A stretch of DNA of 16,417 nt from an uncultured Lachnospiraceae bacterium (lineage in GTDB: Bacteria > Bacillota > Clostridia > Lachnospirales > Lachnospiraceae), in NCBI GenBank assembly GCA_934418055.1, contig CAKRWX010000026.1:1-16417 (forward strand), in the 5' to 3' direction. Under the pieces are notes generated by a model. That model searched no databases. It was not told the DNA's origin and saw only the letters and a list, made by a program, of their open reading frames with translations. Positions 7,749 to 14,936 of this stretch are shown here, piece by piece (positions within the stretch are counted from its first letter, which is position 1; each line of letters opens with the position of its first letter). Position numbers and translations under genes: made by a program.

Positions 7749-7817
7749 AGAGGATTCCCAGATGATTTTTGACAGGGGCAGAGTTTATGCAATTTACGGA
7801 GGTGGTGCAGGATTTTT

Positions 7818-8393
7818 TTGACGTATCTATTTTTAACGCCGGTTCTGGTAGCAGGGGCAGCGGCGGATCTAAAGTTTCGGAAAGTTCCCAACGGGGTGAT
7901 CTGGTTTGGAACGGTAACGGGACTGGGGATTTTGACGATGGAGCAGTTGGTAGGAGGCAGTGGCGCAGTTGAATCAGCCTTAGGGCGCACTGGGGCAGAA
8001 ATCTGGTGGTGGCTGTCTGTGTACGGCGGATATCTTCTGCGGCTGGGGCTGGTGGGTATGTGTTGTTTTCCACTCTTTTTGCTTCGGATGATGGGAGCGG
8101 GAGATGGGAAGCTGATGGCAGTCATTGCGGCGTGGCTGGGGTGGCATGACGGAGTGGTGGTCATCGGATATGGATTTTTGATCGGAGCGTTCTGGGCGCT
8201 TCTGAAAATGTGTTTGTCAGGGATCTTCTGGCAGCGGATTTCTTATTTCATTGCCTATTTCAGGCGATTATTCCTTACGAAAGAGAAAACCCCGTATTAT
8301 CTTGCAAATCGGGACGGGGACGAAGTAGTGATTCCATTTGCAGTGTGTTTGTTTTGCGGATTTTTATTGTTTCTGATGTTGGAGGTGGTTTGA
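7818..8393 (+). CDS. tadV: A24 prepilin peptidase (TadV/CpaA-like), first copy
   Basis: 191-aa polytopic membrane aspartyl protease expected to remove the leader from the Flp pilin and pseudopilin. Catalytic aspartates are D17 in ADLKFRKVPN and D96 in GAGDGK, the GxGD signature. At least four hydrophobic stretches are present, and the N-terminal methylase domain of PilD-type enzymes is absent, as in Tad peptidases. No ATG is available at the 5' end; the best start is TTG at 7818 with GCAGGA 5 nt upstream, and a GGAGG lies farther back at 7798-7802. A stop at 7770-7772 limits upstream extension. It is the first gene after the strong promoter, and its stop overlaps the next start by one base. 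Family call is firm; the start is less certain. Confidence 0.9.
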   Translation: MTYLFLTPVLVAGAAADLKFRKVPNGVIWFGTVTGLGILTMEQLVGGSGAVESALGRTGAEIWWWLSVYGGYLLRLGLVGMCCFPLFLLRMMGAGDGKLMAVIAAWLGWHDGVVVIGYGFLIGAFWALLKMCLSGIFWQRISYFIAYFRRLFLTKEKTPYYLANRDGDEVVIPFAVCLFCGFLLFLMLEVV

Positions 8394-9397
8394 TGGAAAA
8401 AATCATGGCGGTTTATGACGTGGATCCGGCGTATGCCAGGCGGTTTGCGGATGTGACCAATCAGAAGGAGCGGGTGCCCTTTGACGTGATCCCATTTACA
8501 TCCATGGATGCCCTGGTGGAATATGGGAAAAAACATAAGATTGAGATTTTGCTGATCAGCAGCACGGTTCCCAAAGAACAGGCGGAAGCCGTGGGAGCCG
8601 GGTCGGTGGTGACGCTGGCGGAAGGGGAGATCGTAAAGTCGGTGGACAGTTATCCCAGCGTTTATAAGTACCAGGCGGCGGACAGCCTGATCCGGGAGGT
8701 GATTGGCTGTTACTGCGAAAGTCCGGAGGAGGCGGGGCTTGTGGTACGGGGGAGAAAAGCCCGGATTCTGGGGGTGTATTCGCCCATTGGCCGGTGTCTG
8801 AAGACGTCCCTGGCGCTGACTCTGGGGCAGCAGCTGGCCAGGGACGGGAAAGTGCTGTATCTGGGGCTGGACGCATTTGCGGGATTTTCCAGATTGATTG
8901 GGAATTCCTGTAAAAATGATCTTTCCGATGTTTTGTATTTTTTCCGACAGGATGATTTGACGGTGATGCGGCTTCGCAGCATTGTCTATACCTGGCAGGA
9001 AATGGATTATCTGCCGCCGGTGCGTTATCCGGAGGATTTAGAGCAGATGACCGGGGAAGAAATGGGGAAATTACTGGAAAAACTGGCTCTGGAAATGGGT
9101 TACGAGTACCTGGTGGTAGATGTGGGGCGGCCAGGCAGCAGCCTGCTTCCGATTCTGGGAGTCTGTGACATTGTATACATGCCAGTGAAGGAAGATGGAA
9201 TCTCTGCCGCCAGACTGGAAGAGTTTGACGAGTACTTAGAAATGGTAGAACGGCCGGATATTCAGGAGAAAATCCGAAAGGTGAAACTGCCTTATCATAA
9301 TGATTTTGGCCGTCGAGAGACGTATCTGGAACAGCTTTTGTGGGGGCAGCTGGGCGACTATGTGAGACAATTGTTAAAAGGAGTGCCATGGCGATGA
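8393..9397 (+). CDS. tadZ: TadZ/CpaE-like MinD/ParA-superfamily ATPase with degraded P-loop
   Basis: 334-aa cytoplasmic protein in the position of TadZ, which localises the Tad machine at the pole in characterised systems. The N-terminal ~110 residues form a receiver-like fold without the acidic phosphorylation set (KIMAVYDVDPAYARRF, IEILLISS). From about residue 127 it is MinD/ParA-like: GVYSPIGRCLKTSLALTLGQ, VLYLGLD, and VVDVGRPGSS near 241. The P-loop differs from the usual KGGVGKT: the signature first lysine is Ile, and the Gly before the catalytic Lys is Leu, while Lys-Thr-Ser remains. ATP hydrolysis may be weak or lost. Start ATG 8393 has GGAGGTGG at 8381-8388 and overlaps the upstream stop by one base. 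The end overlaps tadA. Confidence 0.85.
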   Translation: MEKIMAVYDVDPAYARRFADVTNQKERVPFDVIPFTSMDALVEYGKKHKIEILLISSTVPKEQAEAVGAGSVVTLAEGEIVKSVDSYPSVYKYQAADSLIREVIGCYCESPEEAGLVVRGRKARILGVYSPIGRCLKTSLALTLGQQLARDGKVLYLGLDAFAGFSRLIGNSCKNDLSDVLYFFRQDDLTVMRLRSIVYTWQEMDYLPPVRYPEDLEQMTGEEMGKLLEKLALEMGYEYLVVDVGRPGSSLLPILGVCDIVYMPVKEDGISAARLEEFDEYLEMVERPDIQEKIRKVKLPYHNDFGRRETYLEQLLWGQLGDYVRQLLKGVPWR

Positions 9398-10611
9398 CAG
9401 GAGACGAAAACATGAGGGAAAAAGAGCGGGTCAGGCAGTTAAAACAGCAGCTTCGGGACGAGCTCCGCCAGGAATTAGACGGTTACCGTCAGGTGGAGGA
9501 CGAGGAGCTTTACGAGCGGATCGACAGGAAGATTTTTGAAGCGGGCAGTCAGGGGTATCTGCCCTTAAAAGAGCGGCTGGAACTGCGGAAAAGTATCTTT
9601 AATTCATTCCGGAAACTGGATATTTTGCAGCAGCTTTTAGATGATCCAGAGATTACGGAGGTGATGATCAATGGAAGAGATCACATTTTCGTGGAGGAAT
9701 CCGGGGTCATGCATCCGTGGGAGTATGAATTTGAATCGGATGAGCAGTTAGAAGACATGATTCAGCAGGTGGTCAGTCGGGTGAACCGGACGGTGAATGT
9801 GTCTAATCCTATTGCAGATGCCAGGCTGGCAGACGGTTCTCGTGTCCATGTGGTGCTGCCTCCAGTTTCCCTGATTGGTCCGGTCATGACCATCCGTAAA
9901 TTCCCGCGGGTCATCACCATGGAAATGTTGGTGGAGTCCGGTTCCATCACCCAGGAAGCGGCGGATTTCTTAAAGAAACTGGTCCGGGCCGGTTACAACC
10001 TGTTTATCAGCGGCGGAACAAACTCCGGAAAGACCACATTTTTAAATGCCTTGTCGGCCTATATTCCGGCGGATGAGCGGGTGATCACCATTGAGGATTC
10101 CGCGGAATTACAGATTCAGCAGGTGAAAAATCTGGTGCGTCTGGAGACCAGAACGGCCAATTCCCAGGGGGAAGGGGCGATTGGGATCGGGGACCTTATC
10201 AAAGCGTCCCTGCGAATGAATCCCAGCCGCATCATTGTGGGTGAAGTCCGTGGGAAAGAGGCTCTGGAGCTGCTGAACAGCTACAATACCGGGCATGACG
10301 GCGGCATGAGCAGCGGTCACGGCAACAGTCCCAAGGATATGCTGGCGCGGCTGGAAACCATGGTGCTGATGGGAGCGGAGCTTCCTCTGGCGGCGATCCG
10401 CAGCCAGATCGCATCGGCGTTCGATGTGATGATCCATCTGGGGCGGGAGAGGAACAAGAAAAGGCGGGTATTCTGGATCGTGGAGGTAGATGGCTATGAG
10501 GAAGGGCAGATCCGGCTCCATACCCTTTATGAGCTGGGGGAACAGGGGCTGGAAAAGAAAGGAGAACTTAAAAACACCAGGAAACTTCACATGGCGGGAG
10601 AAGAGGTTTGA
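9388..10611 (+). CDS. tadA: TadA/CpaF-family pilus assembly ATPase
   Basis: 407-aa cytoplasmic secretion ATPase that drives pilin assembly. After a charged helical N-terminus it has the CpaF domain (DPEITEVMINGRDHIFVEE). Then come Walker A GGTNSGKTT (about 209-217), the Asp box IEDSAEL, Walker B RIIVGEVRG (about 280-288) and the His box GHDGGMSSGHGNSP (about 301-314). The His box reads GMSSGHGNS where close relatives usually have GSMSTGHANS, a mild variant. Three starts are possible: ATG 9388 (used; AAAGGAG 4 nt upstream), ATG 9394 (spacing 10, classic ATGA overlap with the tadZ stop) and ATG 9412 (AGGAG 8 nt upstream). They differ by at most eight residues. Partner platform proteins TadB and TadC follow directly. 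Function is secure by family. Confidence 0.95.
   Translation: MAMTGDENMREKERVRQLKQQLRDELRQELDGYRQVEDEELYERIDRKIFEAGSQGYLPLKERLELRKSIFNSFRKLDILQQLLDDPEITEVMINGRDHIFVEESGVMHPWEYEFESDEQLEDMIQQVVSRVNRTVNVSNPIADARLADGSRVHVVLPPVSLIGPVMTIRKFPRVITMEMLVESGSITQEAADFLKKLVRAGYNLFISGGTNSGKTTFLNALSAYIPADERVITIEDSAELQIQQVKNLVRLETRTANSQGEGAIGIGDLIKASLRMNPSRIIVGEVRGKEALELLNSYNTGHDGGMSSGHGNSPKDMLARLETMVLMGAELPLAAIRSQIASAFDVMIHLGRERNKKRRVFWIVEVDGYEEGQIRLHTLYELGEQGLEKKGELKNTRKLHMAGEEV
10602..10606 (+). promoter_or_regulatory. Ribosome binding site before ATG 10614
   Basis: AGAGG, 7 nt before ATG 10614. This is the only well-placed start signal at the tadA/tadB junction, but the ATG is in a different frame from the tadB body (see tadB). 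Confidence 0.5.
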
Positions 10612-10613
10612 CG

Positions 10614-11389
10614 ATGAAAATGGTGGTACTGGCGGACTGGTACAGTATCGGTGTTATCAGTTAAATGGCAGGGAACGGCTGACAGCTTTGGCTGGAGGTG
10701 TGGCAGCAGCAGGAATCGCGGCGTTCGTCTGTTACCGGAGTCTGTGGGCGTTTTTTCTTCTGGTGGTGCCGTTAACGGTGGCAGCGCCAAGGCTGTGGCG
10801 GGAGATTTTACAGAAAAAGAGGCAGAGAGAGCTGGAAAAACAGTTTCGGGAAATGATCCAGATGATGTCCACGGCCTTAAGTGCCGGATATTCTGTGGAC
10901 AATGCCATCCGGGCCTGCAGAAAAGATCTGGAGCGGATGTATGGAGGCCAGGGCATGATCGTTCAGGAGATCGGGTATATGGTCCGGCAGATGGAGATGA
11001 ACCGTCCGGTGGAGGAACTTCTGGAGGATTTTGCCATGCGAAGCGGTCTGGAGGAAGCGGAGAATTTCACCCGTATTTTTGTGATTGCCAGGAGGAGCGG
11101 CGGACGACTGGTGTCCATCATCGAGCGGACGGTGCAGGTCATGGGTGACCGCAGCCAGGTGAAAGAGGAGATCCAGACGCTGACGGCATCCAAACGATTT
11201 GAGCAGCGGATCATGAACCTGATTCCGGTTCTGATGGTTCTGTATATCGATTGGACTTCACCAGGATTCTTTACGGTTATGTACACAACTATTCTGGGAC
11301 GGGTGTTGATGACAGGATGTCTGCTGGTATACCTGGCGTCCGTGTGGCTGGCTCAGAAGATTCTGGATATTGAGGTGGGCGGCGGATGA
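10614..11389 (+). CDS. tadB: TadB pilus platform protein; N-terminus unresolved (possible frameshift)
   Basis: Inner-membrane platform protein of the T2SSF/GspF family that couples the TadA motor to pilin assembly. Two membrane segments are near the N-terminus (TALAGGVAAAGIAAFV, LWAFFLLVVPLTVAA). A cytoplasmic GspF domain follows (FREMIQMMSTALSAGYSVDNAI, ENFTRIFVIARRSGG), then two C-terminal segments (LIPVLMVLYI, GCLLVYLASVWLAQ). The body is in the frame of 10637-11389 and family-like sequence begins at YRCYQLNGRERL. The only ATG with a ribosome site, at 10614, is in another frame that stops at 10662-10664 after 16 codons. One added base, for instance in the AAAA run at 10617-10620, would join them. 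In-frame ATGs at 10490 and 10527 lie deep inside tadA without ribosome sites. The coordinates given therefore span a frame change. Its stop overlaps the tadC start (ATGA). Confidence 0.82.
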
Positions 11390-12657
11390 GAGTTGACATG
11401 AGGACAGAGGGGGCAGCAGGAAAAGCAACAGAAAAGGTGGTAAAAGGGGTAGCTGAGAAAAAGAAACAAGTACTTTGTGTGGCGGTTGGGATCCTTCTGG
11501 GAGTGGGCGGTTTTGCATGGCAGCACGGAGGTGCGTCCCTATGTACTTCCTTGGAGCGGGAAGACTATGGCGGCGATCCGGTGGTGTATGACTTGTCTGT
11601 GGAGGGGCTGGAACAAGGGACAGTGCCGGTGCAGATTCAGGTTCCACCGAGAAGGTATACAGAACAAGAGGCAGCGGAGATATTTGCCAAGGTAAAAGCT
11701 GGAATTTTAGAGGAAATCTTAGGGGAAAATCCGTCTCTCCAGGAGGTGCGGCATGATCTGATTTTGCCCACAGAGAAACCCGGTGGAATCCGGATTGCCT
11801 GGCGCAGCAGTGAGCCGGAGGTTTTAGACGAGGATGGAACGATCTTAGTGGGATGGGAAAGTGATAGTGGAACCCAAGTGACACTGCAAGCGGAAATAAC
11901 GGATGGATTTTACCGGGACGAGATGGAAGTTGCTGTCATCGTCTATCCGCCGGAAAGAAGAGAGGCAGAACAATTGGCCAGTCAGCTGGCACAGCAGGTG
12001 GAGCAGGCGGCGGCAAAGCAGCCAGGGGCAGTCCAGGTTGCGCTTCCAAGAGAGTTTGAGGGAAGAACACTTCGTTTCCGGAAAGAAACGGGAACAGAAT
12101 ATCTGCTATTTCCGGTCCTTGGGGTGGTGCTGGCGATGTTTTTTCACTGGCAGGCCAAGAATACGGAGATGGAGGCCCGCAAAAAACGGGAAAAACAGCT
12201 TCAATATGATTACGCAGATCTGGTGTATCAGCTGATGGTATTTACGGGAGCAGGTCTGACCGTCAGCCGGGCATGGAAGCAGATCGTAGACAATTACGAA
12301 AAGCGTCTGGGAAATAGAACCAGCCAGCCGCGGGCGGTCTATGAGGAGATGGAGATTGCCCTTGGGGAAATGGAAAACGGACGACCGGAGAGTCAGGCAG
12401 TCAGCCGTTTCGGAGAGCGGTGCCAGTTAAATGAATACCGCCGTTTATCCTCAATTCTTGGGCAGAACCGGCACACGGGAATGAAAAATCTCCAGGAACT
12501 GTTAGCCCAGGAGATGGACACGGCCTGGGAACAGCAGAAACAGGCGGCGAAACGCCTGGGTGAGGAGGCAGGAACGAAGCTGCTTCTGCCATTATTTCTG
12601 ATGCTTCTGGTGGTGATGGTGCTGGTAATGGTTCCAGCGATGATGGTGATGATGTAG
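11386..12657 (+). CDS. tadC: TadC-like platform protein with extracytoplasmic Ig-like insert
   Basis: 423-aa membrane protein. In order: an N-terminal membrane segment (about 28-45), a ~190-residue extracytoplasmic region (about 48-236), a second membrane segment (about 239-255), and a cytoplasmic T2SSF-like helical domain (about 272-395; YADLVYQLMVFTGAGLTVSRAW). A very hydrophobic C-terminal segment ends the protein. The external region contains a motif typical of atrophied bacterial Ig-like domains: DLILPT, IAWRSSEPEVLDEDGTI (W139, S141-S142, D150-G151), then VTLQAEITDG and VAVIVYP. Ordinary TadC proteins have no such insert. ATG 11386 overlaps the tadB stop and follows GAGGTGG. The role as partner of TadB is family knowledge; the idea that the insert binds wall or pilus is inference. 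Confidence 0.85.
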   Translation: MRVDMRTEGAAGKATEKVVKGVAEKKKQVLCVAVGILLGVGGFAWQHGGASLCTSLEREDYGGDPVVYDLSVEGLEQGTVPVQIQVPPRRYTEQEAAEIFAKVKAGILEEILGENPSLQEVRHDLILPTEKPGGIRIAWRSSEPEVLDEDGTILVGWESDSGTQVTLQAEITDGFYRDEMEVAVIVYPPERREAEQLASQLAQQVEQAAAKQPGAVQVALPREFEGRTLRFRKETGTEYLLFPVLGVVLAMFFHWQAKNTEMEARKKREKQLQYDYADLVYQLMVFTGAGLTVSRAWKQIVDNYEKRLGNRTSQPRAVYEEMEIALGEMENGRPESQAVSRFGERCQLNEYRRLSSILGQNRHTGMKNLQELLAQEMDTAWEQQKQAAKRLGEEAGTKLLLPLFLMLLVVMVLVMVPAMMVMM

Positions 12658-12679
12658 GGTTAAGAAAGGAGAGTCATTT

Positions 12680-12859
12680 ATGAGATTAAGACAGGAAGTA
12701 AAAGCATTTTTGATGGATGAAGAAGCAATCGGTACGGTGGAAGTGGTGCTTCTGCTGGTGGTGATTATTGGTTTGATTATTATTTTCAAAAAGCAGATCC
12801 GGACATTGTTGGATTCTATTTTTAAGGAGATCAATAAGCAGACTAAGGAAGTGTATTAG
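12680..12859 (+). CDS. flp: Flp1-like type IVb pilin
   Basis: 59-aa prepilin, probably the major subunit of the pilus. A short charged leader (MRLRQEVKAFLMDEEA) precedes IGTVEVVLLLVVIIGLIIIF, a typical pilin helix with Glu21, then a short basic C-terminal tail (KKQIRTLLDSIFKEINKQTK). Placing Glu at mature position +5 puts cleavage after Ala16, where most relatives have Gly. AAAGGAG at 12665-12671 gives a strong ribosome site for ATG 12680. It lies 22 bp after tadC and 83 bp before the DUF5702 gene; this is one of the few real gaps in the operon, and it contains a hairpin. No cysteines or aromatic-rich tail are visible, so the fibre is likely thin and simple. Small size makes it easy to miss in automatic calling. 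Confidence 0.9.
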   Translation: MRLRQEVKAFLMDEEAIGTVEVVLLLVVIIGLIIIFKKQIRTLLDSIFKEINKQTKEVY

Positions 12860-12879
12860 GGAGTAGAAGATGACGGATG

Positions 12880-12899
12880 CGCTGCCGGACAGGGCGGCG
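12880..12899 (+). repeat. GC-rich hairpin between flp and the DUF5702 gene
   Basis: CGCTGCC (12880-12886) pairs with GGCGGCG (12893-12899) over seven pairs, one of them G-T, around a GGACAG loop. No uridine tract follows, so full termination is unlikely. Placed just after the pilin gene, it could stabilise a processed flp transcript. Confidence 0.45.
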
Positions 12900-12926
12900 T
12901 GGAACTGCGAGAGAACTGCTGTGTGG

Positions 12927-12936
12927 AAAGGAGGTG
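12927..12936 (+). promoter_or_regulatory. Strong ribosome binding site of the DUF5702 gene
   Basis: AAAGGAGGTG, 6 nt before ATG 12943, close to the full anti-Shine-Dalgarno complement. It decides the start against an in-frame ATG at 12877 that has no such site. Confidence 0.8.
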
Positions 12937-12942
12937 CGGAAC

Positions 12943-14901
12943 ATGAAAAAAAGAGGGGAGATCACGGTGTTTTTAAGCCTGTGTCTGTTGAGTGTATTTG
13001 CCCTGATCTGCGTCATGGTAGAGGGAGCCAGAAGCGCTGGTTCCAGAGTGTATCTGCAGATTGCGGTCAATGGGTCTTTAGACACATTGTTCAGCCAGTA
13101 TCACCGGGAATTGTGGAAGAAATACCGATTGTTTGGAGTGGAATATCAGAAGATGTCCGGCGTGGAAAGACAACTGGAAAGTTATGTAAACCGATATCTG
13201 GAGGCCGAGAATTGGTATCCCATAGGACTTCAGAATCTTACGGTGACAGGTCAGAAAACTTTAGGAAGTCAGGGCGGCGACCGGATGATGGAGGAGATTC
13301 TGGACTATATGAAATACGGGATCTGGGAACAGCTGCTGATCTCCCCGGAAAAAGGAGAAGATTTCTGGAAAGATATCAAGGAAGCCGCTGCAGCAGGCGG
13401 TATGACCGATACCTATGAGGGACAGTCCGCCCAGGTAAAACAGGTAGAACGGGCGGTGGAGCGGCTGGCAGACTGTGTGGAAAATCAGGAGAAATTATCC
13501 GAGAAAATCGCTTCAGCCCTGGCCCAGGATGATGTAGATGGATTTGAGCAGGCGGCGAAGCAATTCCGGAAAGAAAACAGCAAAATGGAGGGGCTGTTCC
13601 AGGCTTATGAAAAAAGCGCACAGAAATTGAAAAAAGTTCTGGACCAGGGAGAACAGGAACTGGATCAGGCGGTGAAGGAGATGCAGGAAAACCGGGAGAC
13701 ACTTTTCCGTCAGCAGATGGATCCCTTTCATTCCTATGTAGATTCTGACGGAGAACGGTATCAACAGCTTCGGAGACAGACGGAACTATCGGCGGCCAAT
13801 GAGGTGCGGTTACGGGAAACGGAGGAGATCGTCGAGCGCCTGGAGCGGGAATATGAAGAGTGGGAACAACAGCGGGATGATGAAGATGATGAAGAGAAGG
13901 AATTGTCTCTTTCGGAGGCGTGGGAGCATTGGAACGGCTATGGAAGCGCTGTTTTTACCATCCAGAAAGGCAAGAAAGACGAACAGAAACAACAGGCTTT
14001 GGAGCAGATATCCCGAATGGTAAAAGGAAATTTATTAGAATTGGTTCTTCCAGATGGAATGACTGTTTCGGGAGAAAACTGGGGCGGAAATGCCGGGCGG
14101 TATGCCAATCAGGCCAAGGAAAGCCTGACACGGAAAAATGGAGCCCAGTGGGTGCTGATTCACGAATACTGTGGAGAATTCTTAACTCATGCGCTGGATC
14201 GTTCTTCGGAATATGGTGGAGGCAGGTATCAGCTGGAATACCTGCTTCACGGGAAAAATAGTGATCGTTCCAATCTGGAAGACACCGTCAGCGAACTTCT
14301 GCTGATCCGGCAAGGCATCAATCTGATTCAGATTTTATCGGATACAGAGAAACGGGAGGCAGCCCAAGGTCTGGCGGCAGTGATCACTGGAATTATTGGG
14401 ATTGCTCCGCTTGTAGAGGTCATGACCTGTTTTATTATGACCGTCTGGGCCATGGGAGAGGCGCTGGAGGATGTGCGCAGCCTCATGGCTGGGGGAAATG
14501 TGCCGCTTTGGAAGTCGGCGGATGAGTGGAAACTGTCATTAGATGGACTTTTGAGGATGGGAACGGGAAATGCCATGGGCAGTGAATCTGGCGATGGTGG
14601 GTCGAATGGCAATGGGACGGGACAGCCGAAAAGTAGCCGTGGAATGGACTATGAGCAATATTTAAAGTTGATGTTATTTGCCGTGGATCAGGGAAAGAAG
14701 CAGACCCGGATCATGGATGTGGTCCAGGCGGTGATCCAGAAGACCGAACCAGGTTTCCGACTGGAAAACTGTGCCTGTGATGTGGACATCCAGGTGAACT
14801 GCTGTGGAAAACATGTCTTCTTTGCCTTGCCATTTGTGGAAAAGATGGTTGGCGGCCAGGAAGGTTATGAGCTTCAGGCCAAAGCGGCAAAATCTTATTA
14901 A
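12943..14901 (+). CDS. DUF5702-type Tad-locus surface protein
   Basis: 652-aa protein with an N-terminal hydrophobic anchor (EITVFLSLCLLSVFALICVM followed by VEGAR) and the adjoining block SLDTLFSQYHRELWKKYRLF, which I recognise as the DUF5702 signature. Long charged, coiled-coil-prone stretches cover about residues 165-275 and 285-325 (ending in an acidic run RDDEDDEEKE). A second hydrophobic region is at about 475-510, and the conserved tail (YEQYLKLMLFAVDQGKKQTR) is near the C-terminus. By position and anchor it is a TadG/pseudopilin-like envelope component, perhaps a minor or tip protein; no activity is known. There is no Glu at the +5 prepilin position, so processing by the A24 peptidases is doubtful. 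Its stop overlaps the next possible start by one base. Confidence 0.82.
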   Translation: MKKRGEITVFLSLCLLSVFALICVMVEGARSAGSRVYLQIAVNGSLDTLFSQYHRELWKKYRLFGVEYQKMSGVERQLESYVNRYLEAENWYPIGLQNLTVTGQKTLGSQGGDRMMEEILDYMKYGIWEQLLISPEKGEDFWKDIKEAAAAGGMTDTYEGQSAQVKQVERAVERLADCVENQEKLSEKIASALAQDDVDGFEQAAKQFRKENSKMEGLFQAYEKSAQKLKKVLDQGEQELDQAVKEMQENRETLFRQQMDPFHSYVDSDGERYQQLRRQTELSAANEVRLRETEEIVERLEREYEEWEQQRDDEDDEEKELSLSEAWEHWNGYGSAVFTIQKGKKDEQKQQALEQISRMVKGNLLELVLPDGMTVSGENWGGNAGRYANQAKESLTRKNGAQWVLIHEYCGEFLTHALDRSSEYGGGRYQLEYLLHGKNSDRSNLEDTVSELLLIRQGINLIQILSDTEKREAAQGLAAVITGIIGIAPLVEVMTCFIMTVWAMGEALEDVRSLMAGGNVPLWKSADEWKLSLDGLLRMGTGNAMGSESGDGGSNGNGTGQPKSSRGMDYEQYLKLMLFAVDQGKKQTRIMDVVQAVIQKTEPGFRLENCACDVDIQVNCCGKHVFFALPFVEKMVGGQEGYELQAKAAKSY

Positions 14902-14922
14902 TGTTAGAAAATGAAATTGGAG

Positions 14923-14928
14923 GGAGGT
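14923..14928 (+). promoter_or_regulatory. Ribosome binding site deciding the TadE-like start
   Basis: GGAGGT inside the purine-rich tract 14919-14936, 8 nt before ATG 14937. The earlier in-frame ATG at 14901, overlapping the previous stop, has no site. Confidence 0.7.
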
Positions 14929-14936
14929 GGAAAGGG

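Larger units (their letters stand above)
7258..7817. other. 560-bp divergent intergenic region between the glycogen and Tad operons
   Basis: No convincing gene. It is AT-richer than its flanks. From left to right it holds the leader of the leftward operon and a weak minus-strand promoter candidate overlapping an inverted repeat (7411-7446). Two stem-loops follow (7448-7490 and 7513-7537), then a good plus-strand promoter (7646-7674) and a structured Tad leader with a cre-like core. An 80-codon minus-strand frame at 7254-7496 has no recognisable features and I do not call it. Confidence 0.7.

Noticed and set aside
7769..7972. Plus-strand frame overlapping the first peptidase
   Set aside because: Gly/Ser-rich composition out of frame with a conserved protease; no homology seen.
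8556..9413. 285-codon minus-strand frame opposite tadZ
   Set aside because: Pro/Ser-rich antisense shadow of a clearly coding gene; no family motif.
11258..11884. 208-codon minus-strand frame opposite tadC
   Set aside because: Low-complexity Pro/Leu/Ser shadow of tadC.
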